Positions 55,213-63,893 of a DNA stretch of 64,000 nt are shown piece by piece; positions within the stretch are counted from its first letter, which is position 1; every line of letters starts with the position of its first letter. Source of the DNA: Pullulanibacillus camelliae (GTDB lineage Bacteria; Bacillota; Bacilli; Bacillales; Sporolactobacillaceae). The stretch spans positions 120,688-184,687 of the forward strand of contig NZ_BMIR01000007.1 of NCBI RefSeq assembly GCF_014642655.1, in the 5' to 3' direction. The position numbers and the translations under genes are program-made. The notes under the pieces were generated by a model. The model made no database searches, had not been told where the DNA came from, and saw only the letters and a list, made by a program, of their open reading frames with translations.

Positions 55213-56022
55213 TCAGTCGTTAACCTGCTTTACAAATTGCCATTCCGGCTTTGCCCCTGCCCCATAGCCAAGCGTTGCACCACCGTCAACCGTTACCGCA
55301 TCACCGGTTACAAAACTTGAGAATTCACTGGCTAAAAACAAGGCAACACGGGCAATTTCAGTAGGAGAAGCTGTATAACCTAGCATATGTGAACGATCTT
55401 GTTCAACTCGTGCTTGTTCAGGATTGGGAAGCTGATTCAACCATTTTTCCATTAGAGGCGTGCTCACTCCTGCAGGACAAATGGCATTCACCCTCACACC
55501 ATAAGGCGCGGAGTCAATAGCCAAAGCCTTTGTTAATGCGATGACAGCACCTTTTGTAGCCGAGTAAGCTGGATTCTCACGCTGCCCGCTCACCCCTGTC
55601 ATCGACGCCATATTAATGATTCTTCCTTTGGTTTGTTTAAGGTGAGGTAAGGCCTGTTTGATCGTCAAAAACATGCTTTTTACATTGACCTGAAAGAGTT
55701 GGTCCCATTCATCTTCACTTATGTGTTCAATCAATCGAGGTAAAATACGACCCGCATTATTAAATAGAATATCGAGGCGACCAAACCGTTCTATCGTACG
55801 CTCTACTAGTGCTTCAACTTGTGAGGCTTCTGTCACATCACAAGGAAACCCAAACGCCTGCTGACCTTGAGAGTGAATTGCTTGGATAACGGTTTCAATT
55901 TGCGCCTCATTGATATCAGTGACAACGACCTTGGCTCCTTCTGCTGCAAAAAGTTGAGCTGAAGCCGCGCCGATACCACCTGCACCACCTGTGATGATAG
56001 CTACTTGATCCTGTAATTGCAT
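55213..56022 (-). CDS. Short-chain dehydrogenase, probable fucose-pathway enzyme
   Basis: Classical SDR of 269 residues: cofactor motif TGGAGGIG (11-18), NNAG (88-91), catalytic Ser140, Tyr153 and Lys157 in YSATK. Asp36 after the second strand points to NAD(H). ATG 56022 follows GGAGGGGTGAGTC. Downstream of the enolase-superfamily gene and both fucosidases, it could oxidise L-fucose to its lactone or 2-keto-3-deoxy-L-fuconate, the two SDR steps known from oxidative fucose pathways. Which one cannot be told from sequence. Glucose 1-dehydrogenase would be the default database name. Confidence 0.85.
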   Translation of the reverse strand: MQLQDQVAIITGGAGGIGAASAQLFAAEGAKVVVTDINEAQIETVIQAIHSQGQQAFGFPCDVTEASQVEALVERTIERFGRLDILFNNAGRILPRLIEHISEDEWDQLFQVNVKSMFLTIKQALPHLKQTKGRIINMASMTGVSGQRENPAYSATKGAVIALTKALAIDSAPYGVRVNAICPAGVSTPLMEKWLNQLPNPEQARVEQDRSHMLGYTASPTEIARVALFLASEFSSFVTGDAVTVDGGATLGYGAGAKPEWQFVKQVND

Positions 56023-56204
56023 GACTCACCCCTCCACTCCTTATAAGAATGATAATTTATCTGCCCTTAACCACACCGCCATTATCATAAATGAGTACCT
56101 ATCATGAAATTCATGGCTTGAGTCTCCCTATATTAAAAGATTAATATTTAATGAGAGTGCATCACTTGCGCTTCTTTGCAAAATGATTCGCCTGCCGCGC
56201 TGGC

Positions 56205-57302
56205 TTAGCCAATGCGGTATGTCTTTAATACATCATCTGTTAATTTACACCCTAAACCTGGTTCTTCAGGCAAACTGTAATACCCATTGGTCACACGAAC
56301 GGGATTCTCCCAAATATCCACCAACGATTCATAGCAATATTCCACCATAGGTGCATTAGGTGTCACCGCCGCTAATTGCACATGAAGTTTTTGCTGGACA
56401 TTGGTATGAGGAATGCATTCCAGATTATAGCTTCGGGCAAGAGCGGCCACATCCAACCATTCATCAATACCCGAAAGCTTTGTGCAATCGGCTTGGACGA
56501 TATCTACGGCACCCGATTCAATATAATCCCGAAAATCATATTTCGTATATATGGTTTCACCAATAGCAATCGGAACATCAAGACGGTGAGCTAATTCAGC
56601 ATGTGCTTTCTTATCGAAAGGGTGCAGTGGCTCCTCCAGCCATTCAATATTAAACTCTTCTAAACGTCTTCCCCAAACAATGGCTGTTTTCAAATCCCAT
56701 ACAGTATTTACATCTACCATTAGTTTCACTTGATCTCCCAATGCTTGACGGACGGCTTTAACACGTTCGTAATCCTCACGAGGATCAGGTCTTCCCAATT
56801 TCATTTTCACTGCATCAAAGCCACGATCGACGATGGAGGTCATATCCTGAATCAGTTCGTCTGTCGACCATGACAACCAACCGCCATCTGTATTATAGGC
56901 CTTGACTTTATCTTTATGTGCCCCTAAATATTTCCACAAGGGTTGGCCTGCTGCTTTTAAACGAATATCCCATAATGCTAGATCGACTGCACAAAGGCCT
57001 ACCTGAGTAATACCCACTCGACCTATAAAGTGATTGGTATAAAACAATTCTCGGACAAGTACCTTACGATTCAAAGGATCTTTTCCCTTCAGAAGAGGAG
57101 CATAGTTATCATCAATCACCACTTGAACCGCACGTGATCCTTTCGTATAGTTCCAATTAAATCCCCAGCCGCTGATCCCTTCATCCGTATCAATACGCAC
57201 AGCGATAAATTCAACGGAAGTCAGTCGTGTTTGCGAATCGGTAATCGCCCGCTGTTTTAATGGAATATCGAGTAAAAAAGTTTCAACTTCTGTTATTTTC
57301 AT
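56205..57302 (-). CDS. Enolase-superfamily enzyme (mandelate racemase type), probable sugar-acid dehydratase
   Basis: A 365-residue protein of the MR/MLE branch. The N-terminal capping domain is followed by a TIM barrel with a complete active site: Lys166/Lys168 in VKMKLGRP, metal ligands Asp197 (VDVN), Glu223 (EEP) and Glu249 (IGET), and His299 in PHTN. The KxK plus His layout fits acid-sugar dehydratases that abstract a proton alpha to a carboxylate. With two fucosidase genes and an SDR beside it, L-fuconate dehydratase is the natural guess. It is much shorter than the characterised L-fuconate dehydratases I know (about 440), so this remains inference. ATG 57302 follows AAGGAG nine bases upstream. 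Confidence 0.85.
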   Translation of the reverse strand: MKITEVETFLLDIPLKQRAITDSQTRLTSVEFIAVRIDTDEGISGWGFNWNYTKGSRAVQVVIDDNYAPLLKGKDPLNRKVLVRELFYTNHFIGRVGITQVGLCAVDLALWDIRLKAAGQPLWKYLGAHKDKVKAYNTDGGWLSWSTDELIQDMTSIVDRGFDAVKMKLGRPDPREDYERVKAVRQALGDQVKLMVDVNTVWDLKTAIVWGRRLEEFNIEWLEEPLHPFDKKAHAELAHRLDVPIAIGETIYTKYDFRDYIESGAVDIVQADCTKLSGIDEWLDVAALARSYNLECIPHTNVQQKLHVQLAAVTPNAPMVEYCYESLVDIWENPVRVTNGYYSLPEEPGLGCKLTDDVLKTYRIG

Positions 57303-57621
57303 CAGATTTGGCTCCTTTTTATACAGTCATGACACGATTCGAATCAAACATTTCATAGACAAATGCGTTCATTTCATAATGACTGATTGAAGTAAAATTA
57401 ACACACATGAATGCTCCGCTAAAGGGAAGCATTGGTCATAAGTAAAGAGAATTGACGCGTAAGGTATGAGAGATTTGCAACACTCTACAATCGTGTATTC
57501 CCAAGCGCCATTGACTCACGATGTGATATGAGAGTCCTAAGGCAAACGAGGCGAGTGCCTACCTGTAGCTGAAATTGACACAATAAGGCCTCACGATGTC
57601 TATTGCAATGGATTTAAATAG
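57303..57621. other. Intergenic gap between the GH29 and enolase-family genes
   Basis: About 320 bases with no open frame that has a ribosome site. Two CTCACGATGT-like words (near 57514 and 57590) repeat, but I see no clear promoter, terminator or operator. The enolase-family gene may start a separate transcript here. Confidence 0.4.
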
Positions 57622-58938
57622 CTACTCTTTAAGAAATAGTTCAATAACCGGTACAACAGGATCAGGCTTTTGAATCGGCAGTTCCAAGGTAACCGTTCCT
57701 GTCTCGCTTTCTGCTTCTGTGCTTGTGATCACTTTATTAGGAACATGTTCTTCCATACAAATTTCTGAAGCATCATGAAGAAATTGAGCGTAGTCTACTT
57801 TTCCCGCTAAGCCTGGCAAATGAACGTGTTTAAAAGGCCAAGAAAAGATATGGAGATAGAGACGCTTTCCTTTCTGTGTATAACGGCAATCAACAGGGGG
57901 TTGAAAGGAGCTTGCTCCTGCTCCATATATTGCCCGTGAATGAAGGCGCATCCATTTTCCGAGTCCATTAAGCCGATCAAGAGAAGCAGGATCCACTTCT
58001 CCTCGGCCATTTGGTCCAATATTTAAAAGGAGATTACCATTCTTTGAAACCGAATCAATGAGCATTTTAATGAGCATATCGACAGACTTCCAATCAAGAT
58101 TGTCTCTATCGTATCCCCAGCTGCCATTCATCGTTTGACATGCTTCCCAAACCACAGGCAAACCCTCTTTCATTAAGGGCGTACTTGGCTGGTATTGTTC
58201 AGGCGTTACAACACCGCGATTTAAATCCAACCGATCATTTAGCAAGATATCTGGTTGTAAATCAAAAATCAATTGTTCTAATTCCTTAGAATCCCAATCA
58301 GCTGCCCCCTTCCCTTTCGACCACCCCCAATCTTGATGGGCATAAGAAAAATCAAACCATAAATAATCAATTTTCCCATAGTTACTGAGCAATTCCCTCA
58401 CCTGCCCATGAAGGTAGGTCCTATAGCGGCTGATCTTTCGGTGGGCAGCCATGGCTTTAAAATCATCAGCATCCCGTTGTGGATGTAAACCGTCAAGTGG
58501 AAAGTCAGGATGATGCCAATCGATTAAAGAATGGTAAAAACCAACCCTTAATCCTTCATGACGAAACGCCTCAACAATTTCCCTTAGTAAATCCCTTTTA
58601 ATCGGGGTATTCGTGACCTTGTAGTCCGTCAATTGTGAGTCCCAAAGCGCAAAGCCTTCATGATGCTTAGTTGTCACGACAAAATATTTCATTCCAGCGG
58701 CTTTCGCTGCCCTTGCCCATTGTGTAGGATCAAAAAGATCAGGTTCAAAATGCTCAAAGTATTTTCTGTAAACATCTGGATGAATCTGCTCGCGATTCAT
58801 GACCCATTCGTGGCGCGCTGCAGCAGCATATAATCCCCAATGGATAAAAAGCCCGAAGCGATCTTGAAGCAGCCATGTCGGATCTCCATAAAATTTGGGA
58901 AAATTTGCAAATGGCGTGGATTCTTCTTGAGCACTCAC
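57622..58938 (-). CDS. GH29 alpha-L-fucosidase
   Basis: Retaining alpha-L-fucosidase of 438 residues that releases L-fucose from oligosaccharides. GH29 features: RFGLFIHWGLYA, FVVTTKHHEGFALWDS, GFYHSLIDWH, and IDYLWFDFSY, in which Asp (about 196) is the nucleophile; LLLNIGPNGRGEVD follows. There is no signal peptide, so it acts on imported oligosaccharides. GTG 58938 is the likely start, with AAAGGAGG eight bases upstream; the frame reaches 58971 but that ATG has no site. A short palindrome lies upstream (59019-59032). Confidence 0.93.
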   Translation of the reverse strand: MSAQEESTPFANFPKFYGDPTWLLQDRFGLFIHWGLYAAAARHEWVMNREQIHPDVYRKYFEHFEPDLFDPTQWARAAKAAGMKYFVVTTKHHEGFALWDSQLTDYKVTNTPIKRDLLREIVEAFRHEGLRVGFYHSLIDWHHPDFPLDGLHPQRDADDFKAMAAHRKISRYRTYLHGQVRELLSNYGKIDYLWFDFSYAHQDWGWSKGKGAADWDSKELEQLIFDLQPDILLNDRLDLNRGVVTPEQYQPSTPLMKEGLPVVWEACQTMNGSWGYDRDNLDWKSVDMLIKMLIDSVSKNGNLLLNIGPNGRGEVDPASLDRLNGLGKWMRLHSRAIYGAGASSFQPPVDCRYTQKGKRLYLHIFSWPFKHVHLPGLAGKVDYAQFLHDASEICMEEHVPNKVITSTEAESETGTVTLELPIQKPDPVVPVIELFLKE

Positions 58939-59018
58939 TATTCGTGCCTCCTTTAACTCGACCTTTATCATTAAATTATGCTTAATTCTATTTTAAAATC
59001 AAAAAACGCTATATAAAT

Positions 59019-59032
59019 TGCCTATATTGGCA
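59019..59032. promoter_or_regulatory. Palindrome upstream of GH29
   Basis: TGCCTATATTGGCA, a near-perfect inverted repeat (one central mismatch) in the 142-base gap between GH95 and GH29. It may be an operator for a separate GH29 promoter. Confidence 0.35.
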
Positions 59033-59080
59033 TAAATATACTTTATTTTGATAGATAAGTACGACTTCAAACCATTATTT

Positions 59081-61471
59081 CTAAAACTTCACTTGATAGC
59101 GACCACCTTTTTTTGTAAAAAATTTAATGGCACCCTCTTGATCAAAAAGCATAGTCATGCTCTCGCCATTTTCTTCTATACACAAAGGCACTGAGTGATC
59201 GACTTGTAATCGGCAATCCCCTCCTGCATTTGACATCAGTTCGGCTTTAACGATGCGCCCCGCCTCCCAATACATATCAACTTCAAAGCCACCTCGGGCG
59301 CGTAACCCCTTTATATATCCATTGGGCCAAGCATCAGGTAAAGCCGGTAATAGATGTATGACACCTGCATGGGATTGAAGGAGCATCTCAGCAATGCCTG
59401 CTGTAACCCCAAAATTACCATCAATTTGAAAAGGTGGATGTGCAGCAAATAAATTAGGATACACGCCTCCTTGATGGAAATCCGTTTCGTTTTCTCTAGT
59501 CAGTCGTAGAAGATGCGACAGAAGCTTTAAGGAGCGATTGCCATCACCCAAACGCGCCCAAAGCCCCACTTTCCAGGCGAGACTCCATCCCGTTCCACCA
59601 TCTCCACGCAATTGCAGGGATTGCTTGGCGGCCTGAAAAAATTCTGTATTAAGACGTTTGGTTAATTGTTTGCCAGGATAGACACCAAATAGATGGGAAA
59701 CATGACGATGATGAGGATCCTCCTCCTCAAAATCCTGAAACCACTCCTGCAGTTGTCCCTTTTGCCCGACTTGCATAGGAAAGAGCTTATCTCGCATAAT
59801 TTTCCATTTTCTTCTTAATTCAGCGTCAACCTCTAAGATTTCCGAAGCAACTATACAATTTGAGAAAAGCTCCCATATTAATGACAGATCCATTGTTGAG
59901 GCGATGCTGATGCCCGTCGACTGTTGTCCAACCGTAAATTTATTTTCGGGAGAAGTCGAAGGTGCAGTGATCAACTGGCCCTTGTCATTCTCGAACAGCC
60001 AATCCTGACAAAAAAGCGCCGCTCGCTTCATAATCGGATATGCTTTATGACATAAAAATGCAACATCTTTTCCAAAGGCATAATGTTCCCATAAATGCTG
60101 CGTTAACCAAACTCCTGCTAATGGCCAGATGGCCCAAACAGGGTCACCCTCTCCATAATTGCCGACTGGCGCTGTTTGCGCCCAGATATCGGTATTATGA
60201 TGAGCGGTCCATCCTCTAGCCCCATAATTCACTTGTGCCGTTGTTGTACCATTTTTTTCTAATCTTTCAATCAGTCTAAATAATGGCGCATGACATTCCT
60301 CTAAATGACAGGTTTCAGCGAGCCAATAATTCATTTCAGCATTGATATTCAATGTCCAATTGCTACTCCAAGGAGGTTGTATTTCTTTATTCCAAATCCC
60401 TTGTAGATTCGCAGGTTGTGTCCCTTGCCTTGAGCTCGCTATCATCAGATAACGCCCATACTGAAATAACAATGCAATCAGGTCCGGATCACGAGCGCCA
60501 TACTTTAAAATATGTTGATCTGTTGAGAGTTCAGCGGGTGCCTGACGTTCACCTAAATGTAAATTCACGCGTTTAAACAATGTACAATAGTCGTCAAGAT
60601 GCCGGGCCAATAATGCGTCATAACAATACAAAACGGCTTTTTCGATGGGCTGCATGGTAAGGGCGTGTACCTCATTCTCACTTTTATTTGGCATATGGTC
60701 ATGTCCGTTAAAGCTTGTCGCCGCATTAAAATAGAGGGTCACCGTTGATGCGTCTCTAATATGATACATCTCTGATTCTATGCTGTGTGTTCCATCACCC
60801 ATAATATGGCAGGCTGCCTCGAATCGCATCGCTTTGGTCGCTTGCCAATCCCCATAAACGATAGGATATCCTGAGCAATGATAAGGTGGATCAACATGTT
60901 CAGGAGCGATGCCCATCAATGTCAATTGATGATCCGATGCCTGAATCCGATGGCGAAGCGGACTATCCAATCTAACACTAATATTTAATGCTTTCGGCTG
61001 ATCAGCTTGGAGGCGCATGACAATGACCTGATCTGGATATGAAGCGAACATTTCTCGGGTATAGGTTACACCCCTTATTTCATATTTAATAACAACAGCT
61101 CCTTTATCAAGATCAAGAGAACGGGTATAGGAAGTGATGGCACCTCCTTCTGGATAGTCAAATGCCAGATGAAGATCACCAAGCGGTAAATAAGTTTGTG
61201 TGTAGGGACCCATCATGTTACGACATAAGCGGTCGGCAGCAATAAATTGACCATCTAATAACAGTTTACGAACGCTTGAAAGGGTGGGTTGAGCCTGTGG
61301 ATTGTTCCACTCTTTAGGATAACCTGACCACAAAGAATCTTCATTTAGCTGAAGCCTTTCATCATGTACACCGCCAAAAATCATGGCCCCAAGACGACCA
61401 TTTCCAATCGGGAGTGCTTCTGTCCATTGTGAAGCTGGAGAGGCATACTGAAGCTGCAAATATGTCACCAT
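59081..61471 (-). CDS. GH95 alpha-L-fucosidase
   Basis: Inverting alpha-1,2-L-fucosidase type glycoside hydrolase of 796 residues. The N-terminal domain opens with QYASPASQWTEALPIGNGRLGAMIFGG; the (alpha/alpha)6 catalytic barrel shows NLQGIWNKEIQPPWSSNWTLNINAEMNYW, HHNTDIWAQTAPVGNYG and GDGGTGWSLAWKVGLWARL, the usual GH95 blocks. No signal peptide is present, so it acts inside the cell. The start is uncertain: ATG 61471 is shown, but GTG 61468 or a TTG nearby with the AGGATGGTG site would give the normal N-terminus. Divergent from the AraC regulator, with a TATAAT box at 61497-61502 for this strand. Confidence 0.93.
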   Translation of the reverse strand: MVTYLQLQYASPASQWTEALPIGNGRLGAMIFGGVHDERLQLNEDSLWSGYPKEWNNPQAQPTLSSVRKLLLDGQFIAADRLCRNMMGPYTQTYLPLGDLHLAFDYPEGGAITSYTRSLDLDKGAVVIKYEIRGVTYTREMFASYPDQVIVMRLQADQPKALNISVRLDSPLRHRIQASDHQLTLMGIAPEHVDPPYHCSGYPIVYGDWQATKAMRFEAACHIMGDGTHSIESEMYHIRDASTVTLYFNAATSFNGHDHMPNKSENEVHALTMQPIEKAVLYCYDALLARHLDDYCTLFKRVNLHLGERQAPAELSTDQHILKYGARDPDLIALLFQYGRYLMIASSRQGTQPANLQGIWNKEIQPPWSSNWTLNINAEMNYWLAETCHLEECHAPLFRLIERLEKNGTTTAQVNYGARGWTAHHNTDIWAQTAPVGNYGEGDPVWAIWPLAGVWLTQHLWEHYAFGKDVAFLCHKAYPIMKRAALFCQDWLFENDKGQLITAPSTSPENKFTVGQQSTGISIASTMDLSLIWELFSNCIVASEILEVDAELRRKWKIMRDKLFPMQVGQKGQLQEWFQDFEEEDPHHRHVSHLFGVYPGKQLTKRLNTEFFQAAKQSLQLRGDGGTGWSLAWKVGLWARLGDGNRSLKLLSHLLRLTRENETDFHQGGVYPNLFAAHPPFQIDGNFGVTAGIAEMLLQSHAGVIHLLPALPDAWPNGYIKGLRARGGFEVDMYWEAGRIVKAELMSNAGGDCRLQVDHSVPLCIEENGESMTMLFDQEGAIKFFTKKGGRYQVKF

Positions 61472-61496
61472 CCTGTATCGTTATCATTTACCAATC

Positions 61497-61502
61497 ATTA
61501 TA
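61497..61502 (-). promoter_or_regulatory. -10 box of the fucosidase operon
   Basis: TATAAT on the minus strand, 26 bases upstream of the GH95 start, with only a poor -35 region (TTTATC) sixteen bases further. A weak -35 fits a promoter needing an activator. Two GCAAT words lie further upstream as possible AraC half-sites. Confidence 0.45.
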
Positions 61503-61534
61503 CTAGCGAGCGGATTTAGATAAATTGCGAATGA

Positions 61535-61564
61535 TTGCAAAATTATACTATTTAATGATAAAAT
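61535..61564 (+). promoter_or_regulatory. Promoter of the AraC regulator
   Basis: TTGCAA at 61535-61540, an 18-base spacer and TAAAAT at 61559-61564, about 43 bases before the start codon. The adjoining cre site overlaps its -10 end. Confidence 0.5.
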
Positions 61565-61577
61565 GAAAGCGATATCA
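61563..61577 (+). promoter_or_regulatory. CcpA catabolite-response (cre) site
   Basis: ATGAAAGCGATATCA matches every fixed position of the WTGNAANCGNWNNCW cre consensus as I know it. It overlaps the -10 end and start region of the araC-type gene's promoter, so CcpA would block the regulator when glucose is present, and with it the fucosidase operon. Confidence 0.7.
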
Positions 61578-61606
61578 TTAGTGGCTATGAAAAGAGGAAC
61601 CCAGTT

Positions 61607-62467
61607 ATGAAGGTATTGAAAAGACAATTTAATGAGCATACGCATTTTCCTTTTGAACTCGCCTATCGCAACACAAAAGGGCCTAAAAGTGAACTCCCTG
61701 ATCATTTCCATGAATGGTGTGAAATTGTTTATATTTATGATGGCAATGGGACATTTTTTATCAATAATACCTTCTATTCGATGCAAAAGGGGGATCTTTT
61801 TATCATCCCTGGCGGTACCATCCATCATACGCTCCCCGATGCTGACAAACCCTTGACGTCTTCTGCTATTTTTTTTGATGCGACAATCATTACTCATGAT
61901 TTTTATCAAGATTTATTCTCTTACATGTATGCTTTTGAACAAGGGAAACAACTCAATGATTATAAATTGGCACTCGATGAACAGGAACAGTATGCCATCG
62001 AAGCCTTCTTTTGTAATATACAGACGGAAATCACTAATCAAGCAATTGGTTTTCAGTCCGCTTGTGTCCACTGGTTACATATGATTTTGCTTGCCATCAA
62101 TCGCCTGATCCTCAAGCAGCAAAAAGAAGCTTTACCAGCTTTTGAAAAAGGACCAAAATGGATTCATAATATCATCAGATATATTGAAAACCATCTTATC
62201 GAACAGTTGACGCTTTCAGGCCTCGCTAGAGAAGCCTGCATCAGCCCGGAACATTTTAGTCGGGTTTTTAAACAAATGACTGGGATGAATGTGACGGATT
62301 ATATAACGACTAAAAGGATTATTAAAGCAAAGGAGCTGCTTTTAAATACAGATGATACTGTGGCTCTCATTGCCGAAAAAAGCGGGTTTTATAGTACGCC
62401 CCATTTTTATCGCATGTTTAAACGCTATGTAGGGAAAACCCCTTCTCATTATCGCAAGCACAGCTGA
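61607..62467 (+). CDS. AraC-family regulator of the fucosidase locus
   Basis: A 286-residue regulator. The N-terminal cupin sugar-binding domain (about 20-100) shows PDHFHEWCEIVYIYDG and LFIIPGGTIHH. The C-terminal AraC DNA-binding domain (about 185-285) contains SGLAREACISPEHFSRVFKQMTG and VALIAEKSGFYSTPHFYRMFKRYVGKTPSHYRK, with both helix-turn-helix motifs. It reads divergently from GH95 and should activate it on L-fucose or a related sugar; the ligand is inferred from the neighbours. AGAGGA lies upstream of ATG 61607, and a cre site sits at its promoter. A terminator follows. Confidence 0.92.
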   Translation: MKVLKRQFNEHTHFPFELAYRNTKGPKSELPDHFHEWCEIVYIYDGNGTFFINNTFYSMQKGDLFIIPGGTIHHTLPDADKPLTSSAIFFDATIITHDFYQDLFSYMYAFEQGKQLNDYKLALDEQEQYAIEAFFCNIQTEITNQAIGFQSACVHWLHMILLAINRLILKQQKEALPAFEKGPKWIHNIIRYIENHLIEQLTLSGLAREACISPEHFSRVFKQMTGMNVTDYITTKRIIKAKELLLNTDDTVALIAEKSGFYSTPHFYRMFKRYVGKTPSHYRKHS

Positions 62468-62538
62468 CGGGCTGTATCTGTTCAGTATCAATGCCATAAA
62501 ACAACGTACTATTTTATAGAATCTAACCGCCGCTTTCA

Positions 62539-62575
62539 GGAGCATTAAAAGACTCCTCTTTTTAATGCTCCTTTT
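62539..62575 (+). terminator. Terminator after the AraC-type gene
   Basis: Perfect GGAGCATTAAAA / TTTTTAATGCTCC stem with a short loop, then TTTTCC, 70 bases after the stop codon. Confidence 0.8.
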
Positions 62576-62675
62576 CCATCATGAGGTGGTCACCTCTGTT
62601 GCAATTCAGCCTTTGCACGTCAACGAGATAGCTTCTAATATTCTTGTTCCGAATCGCTAATGGTTGATCTTGTAA

Positions 62676-62792
62676 GAAGCTGAACCGCCCTTGCCCTCTT
62701 ATGAAGCCTTTGTGTACACAGGTCCTATTTTAATTGCAGCAGCCATTCAACTTTTTCTTGTGGCTACCTCCTGTATGGCCAAAAAGGCTTGA
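62676..62792 (+). pseudogene. Possible C-terminal remnant of a membrane transporter
   Basis: An open stretch without a start codon reads PPLPSYEAFVYTGPILIAAA, then IQLFLVATSCMAKKA and a stop. A hydrophobic helix followed by a basic tail looks like the last helix of an MFS transporter. The fragment lies just after the fucosidase regulator, where a sugar permease might once have stood. It is short, and the family call is a guess. The rest of 62576-62862 holds nothing I can support. Confidence 0.3.
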
Positions 62793-62862
62793 TATTGTTT
62801 TTTTATCTTGAGAATCAAGTGCATCAAAATTTCTTTGCACAGTCACCTCCAAATCCGTCATC

Positions 62863-63489
62863 TCATCTATGAACATTCCTTAATAGCATTGACTGAAAAG
62901 CCAAATCTCCACCGATAATGTCTTTTGGAATGGTCTTAAAATAGACGATATCAAAGGTTTTCGATACCGCGTATTGGAGCGAAGTGTCGTCGAAAAAAGA
63001 GAAGAAACGTTTCGGCTCATAGTCATCCTCTTCCCATATGCCTTCTGAATTATTTCCGCCATAAACCCCCATATAAAATAATCCATCCGGTTTGAGGACC
63101 CTTCGTACTCTATAGAGCACCTCAGGCAATTCCGCTTTTGGAACATGTAATAAGCAATTTAACGCATAGACAGCATCAAAGCTTTCATCTGGGAACTCCA
63201 GATGATCAAAGCTCATAACTTTGGCCTCCAACCCTTTTTCACGACATAATTGAATAGCATTTGCAGAAATATCTGTACTCATTGTTTGAAAACCTTTATT
63301 TTTAAAAAAAAGGCTATCTCTGCCTGCCCCCGCTCCAATTTCTAAAAGCGATGTTTTCTTTTCCTTAACTAAGTATGAATAGAACGTCTCCCTCTCCTTG
63401 ACCTTCCAATCCTGTGTTGCTCTTTTATCTCTAGTGACCATTTGCTGGTCATAAGCCATTCTGAGCTTTTGTTTAAGTTGATTGATCAC
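62863..63489 (-). CDS. Class I SAM-dependent methyltransferase
   Basis: A 208-residue Rossmann methyltransferase. SAM-binding motif I is LLEIGAGAGRDSLFF (about 50-64), motif II STDISANAI, motif III DAVYALNCLLHVPKAEL, and post-motif YRVRRVLKPDGLFYMGVYGG. Substrate unknown; similar proteins methylate small molecules. GTG 63489 follows GGAGGGG six bases upstream and is preferred to the ATG at 63531. It stands alone. Confidence 0.88.
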   Translation of the reverse strand: MINQLKQKLRMAYDQQMVTRDKRATQDWKVKERETFYSYLVKEKKTSLLEIGAGAGRDSLFFKNKGFQTMSTDISANAIQLCREKGLEAKVMSFDHLEFPDESFDAVYALNCLLHVPKAELPEVLYRVRRVLKPDGLFYMGVYGGNNSEGIWEEDDYEPKRFFSFFDDTSLQYAVSKTFDIVYFKTIPKDIIGGDLAFQSMLLRNVHR

Positions 63490-63720
63490 AATCATCCCCT
63501 CCACAATAAACAAACACATGTTCTTAATCATTTATTTCGTCATATCTACACCAAACTCCTTTCTTTTCTCCCAAGTTTTTATAACCTATTCTAAGAAAAT
63601 AAGAATGGCTTGTACTTTTCGCAAGCCATTTATAGAAATAAAAAGGAAAAGCCTGTTTAAACGCTGATATTATAAGGAGATTAAGCCATACTAATGCTGT
63701 GAAATGGAGGTGAAAAAACC

Positions 63721-63873
63721 ATGGCCAAAAACAATAAAGATGTTGTACAGCACGGTGTCAATGCTGCAAAAGAAAAAGCCACTGATAATGAAGAAAAACA
63801 ATACGTAGAAGAATTAGCGTCTGAACTTTCGAGTTCAACGCAAATGACAAAAGCCACTAATAAAAAGCAATAA
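63721..63873 (+). CDS. Small hydrophilic protein (50 residues), possible spore protein
   Basis: ATG 63721 follows a strong GGAGGTGA. The 50-residue product is very hydrophilic, with many Lys/Asn/Glu: NKDVVQHGVNAAKEKATD near the start, YVEELASELSSSTQMTKATN at the end. ELASELSSST loosely recalls the EFASET repeats of gamma-type small acid-soluble spore proteins, and the size fits minor spore proteins. That likeness is weak; I do not assign a family. It lies immediately before an IS3-type element. Confidence 0.6.
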   Translation: MAKNNKDVVQHGVNAAKEKATDNEEKQYVEELASELSSSTQMTKATNKKQ

Positions 63874-63893
63874 TTTAAAGGGGACTGACATGA

